The notes beneath the pieces are model-generated. The model searched no databases. It was not told where the DNA came from and saw only the letters and a program-made list of their open reading frames with translations. Shown in pieces: positions 54,016-63,000 of a stretch of 64,000 nucleotides of DNA. The stretch is from NCBI RefSeq assembly GCF_900602065.1, contig NZ_UWFN01000285.1, positions 434,001 through 498,000 on the forward strand, written 5' to 3'. Position 1 is the first letter of the stretch; every line of letters starts with the position of its first letter. Source of the stretch: Pseudomonas viridiflava. Lineage in GTDB: Bacteria; Pseudomonadota; Gammaproteobacteria; Pseudomonadales; Pseudomonadaceae. Position numbers and translations under genes: made by a program.

Positions 54016-55008
54016 ATGAGTCAGCTTTACGACGCTCGCGGCAATATCTACGCCATCTGTACACCTCAAGGCTTACGAGAATTGGGGATCGATATTGCAG
54101 ATAACGCTGCAGACGCAGCGGCGAACCGAAGCGCGTGGACCGCCGCCGCAGTGCGCGCCTTGTGCAGTTGGCCGGATGAGGCTCGACCGCAAGGCGCCAA
54201 GGCGCACCGCTCGGATGGTTTGCTGGTCGGACCGTTTCAGCAGGTCGCGCCTTTCGACCTGTTGATTATCAACACCGACGGCACCCTCGCCGAGCGTAGC
54301 GGCAACGGCCTGACGATTTTTGCCCAGTTCCTGACGGACTCCGCTTGCGTCCATAACAATGGCTTCGAGTTGCGGGTTCATCATGATAAATCCGACGCGG
54401 TTACCCCCGTGCCGACTCACGTTGAGCCGACCACGATCAATGGTGAGCAAGGCTTCTGGCTCGCACTTGGCAACCCGGCATTTGGTCCGGACGCTGTGGG
54501 TGCACTTGGCGCCAGCCTGGAGCCTGCACAGCTCAACAGCCGCGCGGTTGTCCGGGTTAAACCGTTGACGCAGATTGAGCAAAAGTGGGACCACAGCGTT
54601 TTTGTTCGAGTGGGCAATCCGCATTGCGTCACGCTGGTTAACCAAGAGGCAGATTTACCCTCGTTCGAGTCACTGCATGAGCAGGCATTGAATGCACCGT
54701 TGACGCGTATCGCTTTTGCCGAGGGGGACTTGGGCGCGGGGCAACCCTGCCCGGCTGGCGTCAACCTGCAATGGGCATGGGCAGCGTCAGCGAATCAGCT
54801 GGTCGCCAGGGTGTTCGAGCGCGGCGAAGGCCCCACCGCATCTTCCGGCACCAGCGCCAGCGCTGTGGCTTGCGCTGCCTGGTACGCGGGTTGGGTGAGC
54901 GCAGGTCTGGTTCAGGTCAACATGCCCGGCGGAACAGCGCCGGTGCGTCTGGAAGAGCAGAACGGAGAGCTGCAGGTTTCGCTGTTTGGAGTGGCGAAGG
55001 CGTTTTAA
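54016..55008 (+). CDS. DapF-like protein lacking both catalytic cysteines
   Basis: A 330-aa protein with the diaminopimelate-epimerase fold. RVGNPHCVTLV (residues 198-208) matches the conserved strand. In the first catalytic loop the usual NGxRCFA reads SGNGLTIFAQ with I101 in place of Cys. In the second, the usual LACGTG reads ASSGTS with S277 in place of Cys. So it cannot work as a two-cysteine epimerase. It may be a pseudoenzyme or a related PhzF/PrpF-type enzyme. ATG 54016 is chosen because MSQLYDARGNIYAICTP fits the family start; a TTG at 53992 is the alternative. It stands alone. Confidence 0.6.
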   Translation: MSQLYDARGNIYAICTPQGLRELGIDIADNAADAAANRSAWTAAAVRALCSWPDEARPQGAKAHRSDGLLVGPFQQVAPFDLLIINTDGTLAERSGNGLTIFAQFLTDSACVHNNGFELRVHHDKSDAVTPVPTHVEPTTINGEQGFWLALGNPAFGPDAVGALGASLEPAQLNSRAVVRVKPLTQIEQKWDHSVFVRVGNPHCVTLVNQEADLPSFESLHEQALNAPLTRIAFAEGDLGAGQPCPAGVNLQWAWAASANQLVARVFERGEGPTASSGTSASAVACAAWYAGWVSAGLVQVNMPGGTAPVRLEEQNGELQVSLFGVAKAF

Positions 55009-55058
55009 GCACTTTTGAAGGACCGGCTTTAGCCGGGAAGGCAGCGTTGGCATCGGTT

Positions 55059-55133
55059 TCTGTAGGAGCTGCCGCAGGCTGCGATGGCGGTGTGTCAGAT
55101 AAATACCTTCGCAGCCTGCGGCAGCTCTACAGA
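55059..55133. repeat. BIME (paired inverted REPs)
   Basis: TCTGTAGGAGCTGCCGCAGG and CCTGCGGCAGCTCTACAGA are inverted ends. A type-2 REP lies just before it (55021-55040). Confidence 0.75.
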
Positions 55134-55184
55134 AGATGCATCTCAGTTCAGTCGTTTGCATGTTCCAGCAGGATCGGTAAGGCC

Positions 55185-55622
55185 TTACTCCCCAATGTCC
55201 TCATTCCACAGCTCGGGCTTGCTGGCGATAAAGCCTTTCATCATGTCTACGCACGTGTGGTTGTCGATCACTTGCACATTCACGCCACGCGAGCGCAGCA
55301 GTTCTTCTTCGCCCATGAACGTCTGGTTCTCGCCGACGATGACCTTGCGGATGCCGTACAGCAGAATGGCGCCGCTGCACATCGCGCAAGGTGAAAGCGT
55401 GGTGTAGAGCACCGCATCGCGATAGACACGGGCAGGCTGGCGACCGGCATTTTCCAGCGCGTCCATTTCCCCGTGTTTGATGGCGCTGCCTTCCTGAACC
55501 CGACGGTTGTGCCCGCGCCCGATGATCTGGCCGTCATGGACGATAACGGAGCCGATAGGTATGCCGCCTTCGGCAAGCCCGAGCTGCGCTTCGTCGATTG
55601 CAGCCTGCATGAATGGGTCCAT
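55185..55622 (-). CDS. Cytosine/nucleoside deaminase
   Basis: A 145-aa zinc deaminase. KHGEMDALENAG gives the HxE pair and LSPCAMCSGAILLYGI gives PCxxC. The rest (DNHTCVDMMKGFIASKPELW) matches the yeast cytosine deaminase (Fcy1) type more than TadA, because of the conserved end W-N-E-D-I-G-E. It would deaminate cytosine or a related base. Confidence 0.82.
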   Translation of the reverse strand: MDPFMQAAIDEAQLGLAEGGIPIGSVIVHDGQIIGRGHNRRVQEGSAIKHGEMDALENAGRQPARVYRDAVLYTTLSPCAMCSGAILLYGIRKVIVGENQTFMGEEELLRSRGVNVQVIDNHTCVDMMKGFIASKPELWNEDIGE

Positions 55623-55664
55623 GGTTCTACCTCGTTGCCTGCGTGTATAGGGAAGTAAGGAACA

Positions 55665-56156
55665 TCAATGTGGCAACCTGGCCAGCGCATTGTTCAGCGC
55701 TTGCGAAACAAACTCCTTGAGCAAGTCAGCAGAGCGCGTCTTCATGTCCATACCGACGTCATTCTGTTTGGCTTTGAACTTGTTGGCCAGCATTGGCTGG
55801 TTATCACCACGGTTGAGCGCGCGCAGCTCTTCAGCTGTGAAGGACTGGGCATAGGAGGCCGCCATGTTGCGGTCCCATTGCGCCTGAAATTGTGGTTGCA
55901 GGCGTTGCAGTTCATCTTTGACCAGTACCTGCGCTTCGGTCTTGCCGACCGCCTCGACAATGCTGCCGAATGTGGCGGTACGCGAAGCGACCTGATAACC
56001 CAGCCAGCCAAGACTCTCCCCCAAATGGCGATCCTCGACGAATGCCAGGGCACTGTCATCGACTTCAGACGCCTGGGCACTGCGTTCGACGCACGTAAAA
56101 GAACCAAGCAGCAAGACGATAAACAGGCTGCCAGCAACCGACTTGTGCAGTGTCAT
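55665..56156 (-). CDS. Exported DUF2059-like protein (163 aa)
   Basis: The start ATG 56156 overlaps the stop of the upstream GNAT gene (ATGA), so the two are coupled. Residues 1-29 form a signal peptide (SLFIVLLLGSFTCVERSAQA). The mature helix-rich domain contains YAQSFTAEELRALNRGDNQP and a C-terminal helix, resembling DUF2059 proteins. Function unknown. Confidence 0.6.
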   Translation of the reverse strand: MTLHKSVAGSLFIVLLLGSFTCVERSAQASEVDDSALAFVEDRHLGESLGWLGYQVASRTATFGSIVEAVGKTEAQVLVKDELQRLQPQFQAQWDRNMAASYAQSFTAEELRALNRGDNQPMLANKFKAKQNDVGMDMKTRSADLLKEFVSQALNNALARLPH

Positions 56157-56692
56157 GAAGCCTCCCGAGCCAGCCACTCATCACGGTTCAAGCGATAAAT
56201 CCTGACGCCCAACCGGTGGTACTGGCTGTGTACGAATGCGTTGAAGCCCACCTTCTGAATCACCCGCACTGACGCCACGTTTGCGGGCTGAACAATGGCA
56301 ATGATCGAGCGCAGCCCCAACGTCTCAAAACCATACGCCAGCGTTGCACGGACGATCTCGGTGGCCAGGCCTCTGCCCCAGAACCGAGTGGCAAAGCGAT
56401 AACCGATCTCCACTTCTTCGATGCCATCGACGTTCTCCCGATTCAGCGCACAGAAGCCCATCAACACGTCGCTGTTTCTTTCGACCACTGCCCAAGGCCC
56501 GAAACCGTGAAGTGCATACGACTCGACCGACCACTGGACGAATTCGGCAGTCGCGCTTTCAGTGAGCACTCCACGCACCGAATAGCGCATCACCTCGGCA
56601 TCGCTGAGTATCTGCGCCAGGCACGGCACGTCAGCGCCTGTGAACGGGCGCAGTGTCATGCGCGCCGTCCGTAAGATCACATCAGTATTCAT
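56153..56692 (-). CDS. GNAT acetyltransferase (RimJ/RimL type)
   Basis: A 179-aa acetyltransferase. ARMTLRPFTGADVPCLAQIL is the family opening, and EVEIGYRFATRFWGRGLATE covers the acetyl-CoA loop region. IVQPANVASVRVIQKVGF is the C-terminal signature. Its substrate could be a protein N-terminus or a small amine. It is the first gene of a two-gene operon. Confidence 0.85.
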   Translation of the reverse strand: MNTDVILRTARMTLRPFTGADVPCLAQILSDAEVMRYSVRGVLTESATAEFVQWSVESYALHGFGPWAVVERNSDVLMGFCALNRENVDGIEEVEIGYRFATRFWGRGLATEIVRATLAYGFETLGLRSIIAIVQPANVASVRVIQKVGFNAFVHSQYHRLGVRIYRLNRDEWLAREAS

Positions 56693-56746
56693 GACTCAAC
56701 CATTTGCAGACAGGCGACACCCCGTGGCGCATCGCCAAAAGCTCCC

Positions 56747-57760
56747 TCACAGACTGCTGCTGACTTTGCTGGCAACCTCGGCTGGCAACCACTGCTTCCA
56801 GACCTCGGGGTGGTCTTTGAGAAACGCCTGAGCGGTGGCCTTCGGCTGCTCGCGTTTTTCACTCATCTGACCCAGCGTCTGGTTGAGCAGGTCGATGGGC
56901 AAGTCAACTTTCTCGAAGAACTCCACCAGGTCTGGGTACTGTTTGTGGAAGGCATCCGAGACGCCGATGCTCAAGCGCGGCTCCAGAGAACGCGTGCCCC
57001 GCGGATTAGGGTTATTGGCATCCGCCAGGGTTTTCCAGGCCTCTGCGTCAAACGGCGGCTCTTCCAGCTTGATCAGCTTGAAGCGGCCCAGCAGCGGTGT
57101 CGGCGACCAGTAATAGAACAACACCGGCTTGCCCCGATGAATCGACGAACTGATCTCGGCGTCCAGCGCTGCACCCGAGCCCGTGCGGAAGTTCACGTAG
57201 CTGTCGGTCAGGCCATAAGCCTTGAGCTTCTGGGTATTGACGATTTCCGACGTCCAGCCGGTCGGGCTGTTGAGGAAGCGCCCTTGTTGCGGCGATTCCG
57301 GGTCTTTGAACACGTCTTTGTAACGCGGCAGATCCGACACGGACTTAAGGTCGGGAGCCAGCGGCTTGATGCCTTTCGCGGGATCACCCTTGATCACGAA
57401 CTCCGGGACCCACCACCCTTCGGTGGCACCTTTTACGATGTTGCCCAGGCCGTGCACCTTGCCCTCAGCTTCGGCCTTGACCCAGGCAGGGCTGCGCCCG
57501 GCCCACTCCTCGCCAATAACCTGAATATCATTTTTGGCCAGCGCCGCTTCCAGACTCACCGTACTGCCCGGCAGTGTATCGGTGGGGTAGCCGTAGCCCT
57601 TTTCGACGATGGTGCGCAGGATTTCAGTGATCAGGCTGCCGCTTTCCCACGTGATGTCGCCAAAGTGGATCGGTGCGGTCTTGTCCGCCGCCACCGCAGG
57701 CTGCCCCAGCAGGCCAAGGGCCAGAAGTGAACAGCCGAGCAGGGTTCTGATTGATGTCAT
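56747..57760 (-). CDS. ABC transporter substrate-binding protein (ProX/OpuAC type)
   Basis: A 337-aa periplasmic protein with a signal peptide (residues 1-24, ending PAVA). Features of the glycine-betaine/choline binding family are seen: HFGDITWESGSLITEILRTI, IGEEWAGRSPAWVKA, KGATEGWWVPEFVIKGDPAK, and KPVLFYYWSPTPLLGRFKLI with the aromatic box. AGAGGTGACC lies before the ATG 57760. No permease or ATPase gene is adjacent, so it is an orphan binding protein. Confidence 0.82.
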   Translation of the reverse strand: MTSIRTLLGCSLLALGLLGQPAVAADKTAPIHFGDITWESGSLITEILRTIVEKGYGYPTDTLPGSTVSLEAALAKNDIQVIGEEWAGRSPAWVKAEAEGKVHGLGNIVKGATEGWWVPEFVIKGDPAKGIKPLAPDLKSVSDLPRYKDVFKDPESPQQGRFLNSPTGWTSEIVNTQKLKAYGLTDSYVNFRTGSGAALDAEISSSIHRGKPVLFYYWSPTPLLGRFKLIKLEEPPFDAEAWKTLADANNPNPRGTRSLEPRLSIGVSDAFHKQYPDLVEFFEKVDLPIDLLNQTLGQMSEKREQPKATAQAFLKDHPEVWKQWLPAEVASKVSSSL

Positions 57761-57922
57761 GGTCACCTCTGGATGGCCGAACCGGCCTGACGAGAAAGTT
57801 GTGATGTTGTTATAGATCAGCGGGGTTTGAAAGGTATCGACATCCGTAAGCGGTGATAAGTTGTATTCATGTATAGGCGGTGTGCCTGATAAACCGCGTG
57901 CCCCCCCTGTCGCCAACAAACT

Positions 57923-58717
57923 TTAAAAAAACAATGAAGGCAGCCCTTGCTCGCTCGCTTGACGTTCATAGTCCAGCAACACTTGATATTCATCGGTCTG
58001 GGCGGGCATGACACGCTTGATAGCCAGTGCCTGCGCGACATCAGGCAAGTCCAGCAGCGCCTGGTTCATCGCCAGGCGGATAGCCTCGGCCTGCACAGCG
58101 TCAACGCGGAGGGCGGTGATAAAGGGCAGACATGGGCCACTCGCGGTGCGTCCCAGAATACGCAGCCCGCTGACTTCTTCGCTGGCATCCCGGGCCAGGT
58201 AGTCATAGGTCACGCTGTCGATGGCCGCCAGGTCACCTCGCCCTTCTTTAAGCTCGCGCAGACTGAGCCGATGACCACCGGTGAGGGATGCACGTGAGAA
58301 AAACCGACCATCACGCTGCAGCGGCGCCACGACATGCCGGAACAGGTTCATGCCGGAATTGGAGTCTTCGCTGTTAACCAACGCGTGGCTGCCGTAAAAC
58401 TCGGTGAGTGCGCGGCGGGGATCATCGGCGCGCACCACCAACAGGCTGCAATGCATGCCATCGGCGCTGTGGGGCAGTTCGTAAACCGGACGCCCGAGCA
58501 GACGAACCTTGCCGCTCAGCAACGTCATCAGCGGGTAACCGCAGGTTTGCGCAAGCAGTAACTGATCAGATAACCAGAGTTGTGGCAGGTCGAGTCCGGC
58601 GCTTTGCAGCCGCTGCGCGCCAAGCACTTCAAAGATTCGTGCCAGCCAGGCCTCGCTGGCTTCAGCAACGCGCGCTGGAGCGTTGTACATCGGGAGTTCG
58701 GCGATACCCTGAATCAT
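57923..58717 (-). CDS. PhnD/SsuA-type substrate-binding protein, unprocessed
   Basis: A 264-aa protein of the phosphonate-binding-like fold. IAELPMYNAPARVAEASEAW is the opening, HCSLLVVRADDPRRALTEFY and RGDLAAIDSVTYDYLA the core. ATG 58717 is chosen; no signal peptide is visible, which suggests it stays in the cytoplasm. No transporter genes are adjacent. Function unknown. Confidence 0.65.
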   Translation of the reverse strand: MIQGIAELPMYNAPARVAEASEAWLARIFEVLGAQRLQSAGLDLPQLWLSDQLLLAQTCGYPLMTLLSGKVRLLGRPVYELPHSADGMHCSLLVVRADDPRRALTEFYGSHALVNSEDSNSGMNLFRHVVAPLQRDGRFFSRASLTGGHRLSLRELKEGRGDLAAIDSVTYDYLARDASEEVSGLRILGRTASGPCLPFITALRVDAVQAEAIRLAMNQALLDLPDVAQALAIKRVMPAQTDEYQVLLDYERQASEQGLPSLFF

Positions 58718-58800
58718 GGCAAATCCGGTCAAAGCGATTGACCCAACCATAGATGAAAAATGCAGCGGATGCGCGGTCCATCGTTTACAACCACGGCCCC

Positions 58801-58891
58801 TGTAGGAGCTCACCGAGGTTACGAGGCCAGCGATGGCGGAGTATCAGACATACCGTGATCGCTGGCCTCGTAACCTCGGTGAGTATCTACA
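58801..58891. repeat. Very long hairpin repeat
   Basis: TGTAGGAGCTCACCGAGGTT (58801) onward is complementary to the sequence ending at 58891 over 34 bases with few mismatches. The core ACCGAGGTTACGAGGCCAGC differs from other REPs here. Confidence 0.75.
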
Positions 58892-58935
58892 GGATGGGCG
58901 TCGAACGAGTTGTCGTGCGCGTGCTGACTTGGAGA

Positions 58936-59052
58936 TCAATGCCCAAAAAGGCCGGTATCGGACTTCTTGGTTTTCTTGTCGGCGCGTTTTTCATCGGCGG
59001 TTTTGGCTGGCTTTTTCTTTGCCGCTTTCTTTGAATCCATACCTTTGCTCAT
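58936..59052 (-). CDS. Small lysine-rich protein (38 aa)
   Basis: MSKGMDSKKAAKKKPAKTAD then EKRADKKTKKSDTGLFGH. GGAG lies 9 bases upstream of the ATG. It is very basic and likely disordered, perhaps nucleic-acid binding. The conserved-looking SDTGLFGH end supports a real gene. Confidence 0.5.
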   Translation of the reverse strand: MSKGMDSKKAAKKKPAKTADEKRADKKTKKSDTGLFGH

Positions 59053-59153
59053 GATGCGTGCTCCAGGGTCAAGGATCTGGCCTCTGTTATACACCTATTC
59101 GACGCTATGATACGTCGCCATTCCTGACGCCCCGCGAAGTGCGCCCTGCCCCC

Positions 59154-59564
59154 ATGTCCGACATCGAATTCTGTCCGCTACCGCCGATCTGCCAGCCACT
59201 GCTGGACAAGTTCTACCGCGCACATCGTTCGCCCATGCGCGCCTCTGGCACGGCACAGATGTGGGTGGCCAGACAGCAGGAAATCATCGGCGCGCTGAAC
59301 CTCACGCCGGTTGCTGACGGATATTGGTTGACGGGGCTGTTCGTGGCGCCGCAGTGGCGAAGCCAGGCAATTGCCGGAAGATTGATTGCACAGGCGCTGG
59401 AGAGTTTAACCGGGCCGGTCTGGCTGTTTTGCCAGCCTGAACTCGTGGCGTTTTATGAACGATCAGGCTTTACGCCAGCCAGCGAATTGCCACCGGTGCT
59501 GGCGGACAAGCTGACGAGGTATCAGCGCACCAAAGAGCTGGGGGCGATGCAGTGGGAACGGTAG
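59154..59564 (+). CDS. GNAT acetyltransferase (136 aa)
   Basis: A short GNAT protein. ARQQEIIGALNLTPVADGYW and LTGLFVAPQWRSQAIAGRLI cover strands 2-4 and the acetyl-CoA loop (R-S-Q-A-I-A). FYERSGFTPASELP is the C-terminal part. ATG 59154 begins MSDIEFCPLPPICQP. Monocistronic. Confidence 0.78.
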   Translation: MSDIEFCPLPPICQPLLDKFYRAHRSPMRASGTAQMWVARQQEIIGALNLTPVADGYWLTGLFVAPQWRSQAIAGRLIAQALESLTGPVWLFCQPELVAFYERSGFTPASELPPVLADKLTRYQRTKELGAMQWER

Positions 59565-59573
59565 ACATTGGCC

Positions 59574-59645
59574 TGTAGGAGCTGCCGAAGGCTGCGATGG
59601 CGGTATGTCAGGATAAATGCTTCGCAGCCTTCGGCAGCTCCTACA
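59574..59645. repeat. BIME (paired inverted REPs)
   Basis: TGTAGGAGCTGCCGAAGGCT and AGCCTTCGGCAGCTCCTACA are exact inverted ends. Confidence 0.8.
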
Positions 59646-59690
59646 AGAAATGCATTCCAATCCAGAGCGCGGATGCACACTGCCTAAGCG

Positions 59691-60230
59691 TTACTCATCC
59701 GCATTCGGGTCCATGTCCGGAAACATCACGTCCATGAAGCCGAACTTGCTGAAATCGGTAATACGCGAAGGATAAAGGCGACCAATCAGGTGATCACATT
59801 CGTGCTGAACCACACGGGCATGAAAGCCGTGGGCTTCGCGCTGGATCGGCTGGCCGTCTGGATCAAAGCCTTCATAGCGAATGCTCTGATAGCGATCAAC
59901 TACACCGCGCAACCCCGGCACGGACAGACAGCCTTCCCAGCCCTCTTCCAGCTCAGAACCCAGCGGCGTGATGACCGGGTTAAGCAAGATGGTCTGCGGC
60001 ACGGCTTCCGCGTCCGGGTAGCGCTCGCTGCGTTCGAAACCGAAGATCACCAATTGCAGATCAACGCCAATCTGTGGCGCAGCCAGGCCAACCCCACCCA
60101 CGCTCTCCATGGTTTCAAACATATCGGCGATCAGGGTCTTGAGCTCAGTGCTGCCAAACATCGAAGTGGGCACCGGTGGAGCGATGCGCAAGAGGCGCTC
60201 ATCGCCCATTTTCAGGATGGTACGGATCAT
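59691..60230 (-). CDS. def: Peptide deformylase
   Basis: A 179-aa metalloenzyme. All three family motifs are present: GGVGLAAPQIG, EGCLSVPGLRG with the metal Cys, and VVQHECDHLIG with HExxD (D for the usual H at the next-but-one place is normal here as HECDH). It removes the formyl group from new proteins. The usual fmt gene is not adjacent, so this is probably a second deformylase copy. Confidence 0.92.
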   Translation of the reverse strand: MIRTILKMGDERLLRIAPPVPTSMFGSTELKTLIADMFETMESVGGVGLAAPQIGVDLQLVIFGFERSERYPDAEAVPQTILLNPVITPLGSELEEGWEGCLSVPGLRGVVDRYQSIRYEGFDPDGQPIQREAHGFHARVVQHECDHLIGRLYPSRITDFSKFGFMDVMFPDMDPNADE

Positions 60231-60278
60231 ACAGGCGGGACTCCGTAGCGAAAAAACGTCATCCTGCCACAGTCTTGC

Positions 60279-61241
60279 TCAGAATTCCCCAGCCTTGGCA
60301 GGCAACGGTACCGAATGATCACGCCCCAGCCCGGAGACGTGCTGCTTCTCAGTGGACTCAAGCGCTCCATCACCCTCGACCTTCTCGCCTTTGTCTTTGC
60401 CTTCAGCCGACATGTGCTCAACCACTGCATTCATCTCGGCCCCCAGCAACAGCACGGCTGCGGAGATATAGAAATACAGCAGCAGGACGATGATGGCGCC
60501 AATGCTGCCGTACATCGCGTTGTAGTCGGCAAATGTCTTGACGTAATAACCAAAACCCAGCGACGCGAGTATCCACACCACAACGGCCAATACAGAGCCG
60601 GGGGTGATAAAGCGGAATTCCTGCTTTACGTCCGGCATGACGTAATAAATCAAAGCCACGGCGACCATCAGCAACATGACAATCAGCGGCCAGCGCAGGA
60701 TCGTCCAAAGCGTAACGATGAAGTCCTCCATGCCAATTTGCGCGGCAATCCAGTTCATCACTTGCGGTCCGGTGACCATCAACGCGGCCACGGCGAGCAT
60801 CATCATGGCGATGCCAATGGTGTAGGCCACCGACAGGGGAATTCGCTTCCACACCGGGCGGCCTTCAACGACGTCATACGCTGCATTCATCGCGCTCATC
60901 ATCAAACGCACGCCCGCCGAGGCGGTCCACAGTGCGATAACGATACCGATCGAAAGCAGACCGCCTTTGGACTGCTGAAGCTGATCGATCACCGGGTTGA
61001 CCTGCTCAAGCGCCTGAGGTGGCAACACCAGTTCCGATTGCAGACGCAGCCAGGAGAAGAAGTCCGGAAGATGCAGGAAGCCGATCAAGGCGATCAGAAA
61101 CAGCAGGAAAGGAAACAGTGAAAACAACATCTGGTAGGCCAACGCCGATGCATAGGTAGACATCTCGTCATCGAGAAACTCGCTGACTGTACGTACCATC
61201 ACCTTGCCCAGTGGCAGTTGGCGCAATTCCGGGAAAATCAT
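60279..61241 (-). CDS. YihY/BrkB-family membrane protein
   Basis: A 320-aa protein with six membrane segments. STYASALAYQMLFSLFPFLL is the family signature. LWTASAGVRLMMSAMNAAYD and FGYYVKTFADYNAMYGSIGA are other conserved parts. The C-terminus is a polar tail (KDKGEKVEGDGALESTEKQH). The start ATG 61241 has GAAGGAG upstream. Function is unresolved in the family. Confidence 0.85.
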   Translation of the reverse strand: MIFPELRQLPLGKVMVRTVSEFLDDEMSTYASALAYQMLFSLFPFLLFLIALIGFLHLPDFFSWLRLQSELVLPPQALEQVNPVIDQLQQSKGGLLSIGIVIALWTASAGVRLMMSAMNAAYDVVEGRPVWKRIPLSVAYTIGIAMMMLAVAALMVTGPQVMNWIAAQIGMEDFIVTLWTILRWPLIVMLLMVAVALIYYVMPDVKQEFRFITPGSVLAVVVWILASLGFGYYVKTFADYNAMYGSIGAIIVLLLYFYISAAVLLLGAEMNAVVEHMSAEGKDKGEKVEGDGALESTEKQHVSGLGRDHSVPLPAKAGEF

Positions 61242-61398
61242 GGCGTCTCCTTCGCTACATAACTGAGGCAGCTTACACATTCACATTGATGGGCACTGCG
61301 TCTCTCGCACAAGCTGTTCGCAGATAATGGCGTTTTACCTTAATTGAGTGGACTGGACCGCCTGAAAAAGGTTTCAAAACCTTGATTTATGAACGCTG

Positions 61399-61430
61399 AA
61401 AATGACAACGGCCATCCGAGGATGGCCGTT
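61399..61430 (-). terminator. Hairpin terminator of the CsbD-like gene
   Basis: AACGGCCATC, loop, GATGGCCGTT, followed on the minus strand by GTCATTTTC. Confidence 0.6.
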
Positions 61431-61463
61431 GCTCAATACCAGGATTATCCCGGATGGTCAGGC

Positions 61464-61655
61464 TTATGCCTTGTCGACGCCTTTTTTCACGGCGTCTTTG
61501 GCTTTGCCTTTGGCTTGCTGGGCTTCGCCTTTGATTTCCTGGGCCTTGCCTTCAGCTTTCAGTTTGGAGTTGTCGGTTGCCTTACCCACGCCTTGCTTGA
61601 CGTTACCGACTGCTTCGTTAGCCATGCCTTTAACTTTATCGCCAGTGCTGCTCAT
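61464..61655 (-). CDS. CsbD-family stress protein (63 aa)
   Basis: A small hydrophilic helix-forming protein: DKVKGMANEAVGNVKQGVGK and KAEGKAQEIKGEAQQAKGKA. This matches the CsbD family, general-stress proteins of unknown role. Monocistronic with its own terminator. Confidence 0.88.
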   Translation of the reverse strand: MSSTGDKVKGMANEAVGNVKQGVGKATDNSKLKAEGKAQEIKGEAQQAKGKAKDAVKKGVDKA

Positions 61656-61903
61656 AGGTTTTACTCCACGGAATCAATGAGAGGTCATTGCCTCGACGTA
61701 ATGATTGACCTGCCTCATTTACGGGGAGTTTCAACTATTTTCATCGGCGTGATAGCCGTTCGTCTGCTGCTCATGAGCCTGATAAGCCGGTCTGATGAAA
61801 CTTTGCCTTTAAGTTTGTGCGGCAACCCACGAGAATGCGCAACGCAATCCGGCTGCGCGGGCCACAGCCCGTCGCGCTGAATACAACGATCCGCAGGAAC
61901 ATT

Positions 61904-62284
61904 ATGAAATTCGATAAAAAGCAGGCCATCGCACGCCGGAACCAGGAACTGGGCGGTGCCGTGCTGGGAACCAACAACACCCATTTCGCCACGTTGAACA
62001 CCAACAAGAACATCTGGTGGTTCGACCTGCCGGTCCCACGCTTGGCCGTGGGTCAATACGAATGGATGCATCTGTTGCTGTACACGCCGAGTAGCGATCA
62101 GTTACTCCACCTGAAAGTCACTACCGTGTTCCTGCGTGATCACATGGAAGGTCTGGTAATCCGCAATAAGGGCCAGCGCAAGTCCACCGTCAGCCTGGAG
62201 CTGAGCGCGGACAAGGATTCTTATTTGAAGGATGTGAGGCCGCTGGGTGCAAATCTGAGCTTTGCGGATTTCCTGCAGCCCTGA
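61904..62284 (+). CDS. Conserved hypothetical protein (126 aa)
   Basis: The start ATG 61904 has GCAGGAAC upstream. The protein is beta-rich: NIWWFDLPVPRLAVGQYEWM, LHLKVTTVFLRDHMEGLVIR, STVSLELSADKDSYLKDVRP. No signal peptide. No family is recognised. It is followed by a BIME. Confidence 0.6.
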   Translation: MKFDKKQAIARRNQELGGAVLGTNNTHFATLNTNKNIWWFDLPVPRLAVGQYEWMHLLLYTPSSDQLLHLKVTTVFLRDHMEGLVIRNKGQRKSTVSLELSADKDSYLKDVRPLGANLSFADFLQP

Positions 62285-62327
62285 TGCTTTGAACTGCGTA
62301 ACGCTGTCGCGCAACGAACGAGTGACT

Positions 62328-62419
62328 CTGTAGGAGTGAGCTTGCTCGCGATTCGGTCATTAGGTCGACGAATTTATCGCCTGAGCCGGCGTGATCGCGA
62401 GCAAGCTCACTCCTACAGG
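62328..62419. repeat. BIME (paired inverted REPs)
   Basis: CTGTAGGAGTGAGCTTGCTC and GAGCAAGCTCACTCCTACAG are exact inverted ends. Confidence 0.82.
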
Positions 62420-62481
62420 TATTGTGGTTGCTGCATTAGCCCCAGACAGAAAAGCATTCCAGTCCGATGATGCGATAGCCA

Positions 62482-62883
62482 TCAAGCAATCCGTCTTGCA
62501 ACCAGAAATCCCACCGTCCCCGCCACCGCCGATGCAAACGTGCCCCACGCCAGGTCTACCAACGCCAATTGCGCAGGCCAGCCCTGGAGCGTGGCCCAAT
62601 TGGTCAGGTCATAGGTGCCGTAAGCCACCAGCCCGGTCAGCGCACTGCGTTTTGCAGCATGGCTGACACTGTCGCGACGCAGCCCTGACTGCACTGCCAG
62701 CACGAGCAGACCGAAGGCGTACAGCAGGTAAAACACCACAGCGGGTGCAATTACCGGTTTTTCGAGCATCAATGGCCCCAGCCAGGCCCGATAGCTCGGG
62801 CCCATCAATACGCCCAGCCAGATACCGTCCAGAATCAGGAATGCCAGCAATATGCTGAAGTAAGCCGTGAGGTTTCTTTTCAT
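62482..62883 (-). CDS. DUF2177-family membrane protein (133 aa)
   Basis: Four predicted membrane segments. FLILDGIWLGVLMGPSYRAW and GLVAYGTYDLTNWATLQGWP with ALVDLAWGTFASAVAGTVGF match DUF2177. ATG 62883 follows AAGGACGCC. Function unknown. Confidence 0.8.
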   Translation of the reverse strand: MKRNLTAYFSILLAFLILDGIWLGVLMGPSYRAWLGPLMLEKPVIAPAVVFYLLYAFGLLVLAVQSGLRRDSVSHAAKRSALTGLVAYGTYDLTNWATLQGWPAQLALVDLAWGTFASAVAGTVGFLVARRIA

Positions 62884-63000
62884 GGAAGGCGTCCTTGTCT
62901 GAGTTGATCCGCATGGCGCGGCACGCCCTGATGAGCATTGACGGGTTGGACCCCATGCCAGGCAGGAACGATCCATCGTCCCTGCTTTAACCGATGAACG

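Noticed and set aside
56810..57730. 306-codon plus-strand frame
   Set aside because: Antisense to the ProX-type binding protein; no start signal or recognisable fold.
60315..61121. 268-codon plus-strand frame
   Set aside because: Antisense to the YihY/BrkB gene; His/Gln/Asp-rich low-complexity composition typical of shadow frames.
30941..62419. Repeated short palindromes that could be taken for CRISPR repeats
   Set aside because: They are scattered between genes as single or paired inverted REP units, not in arrays with regular spacers, and no cas genes are present.
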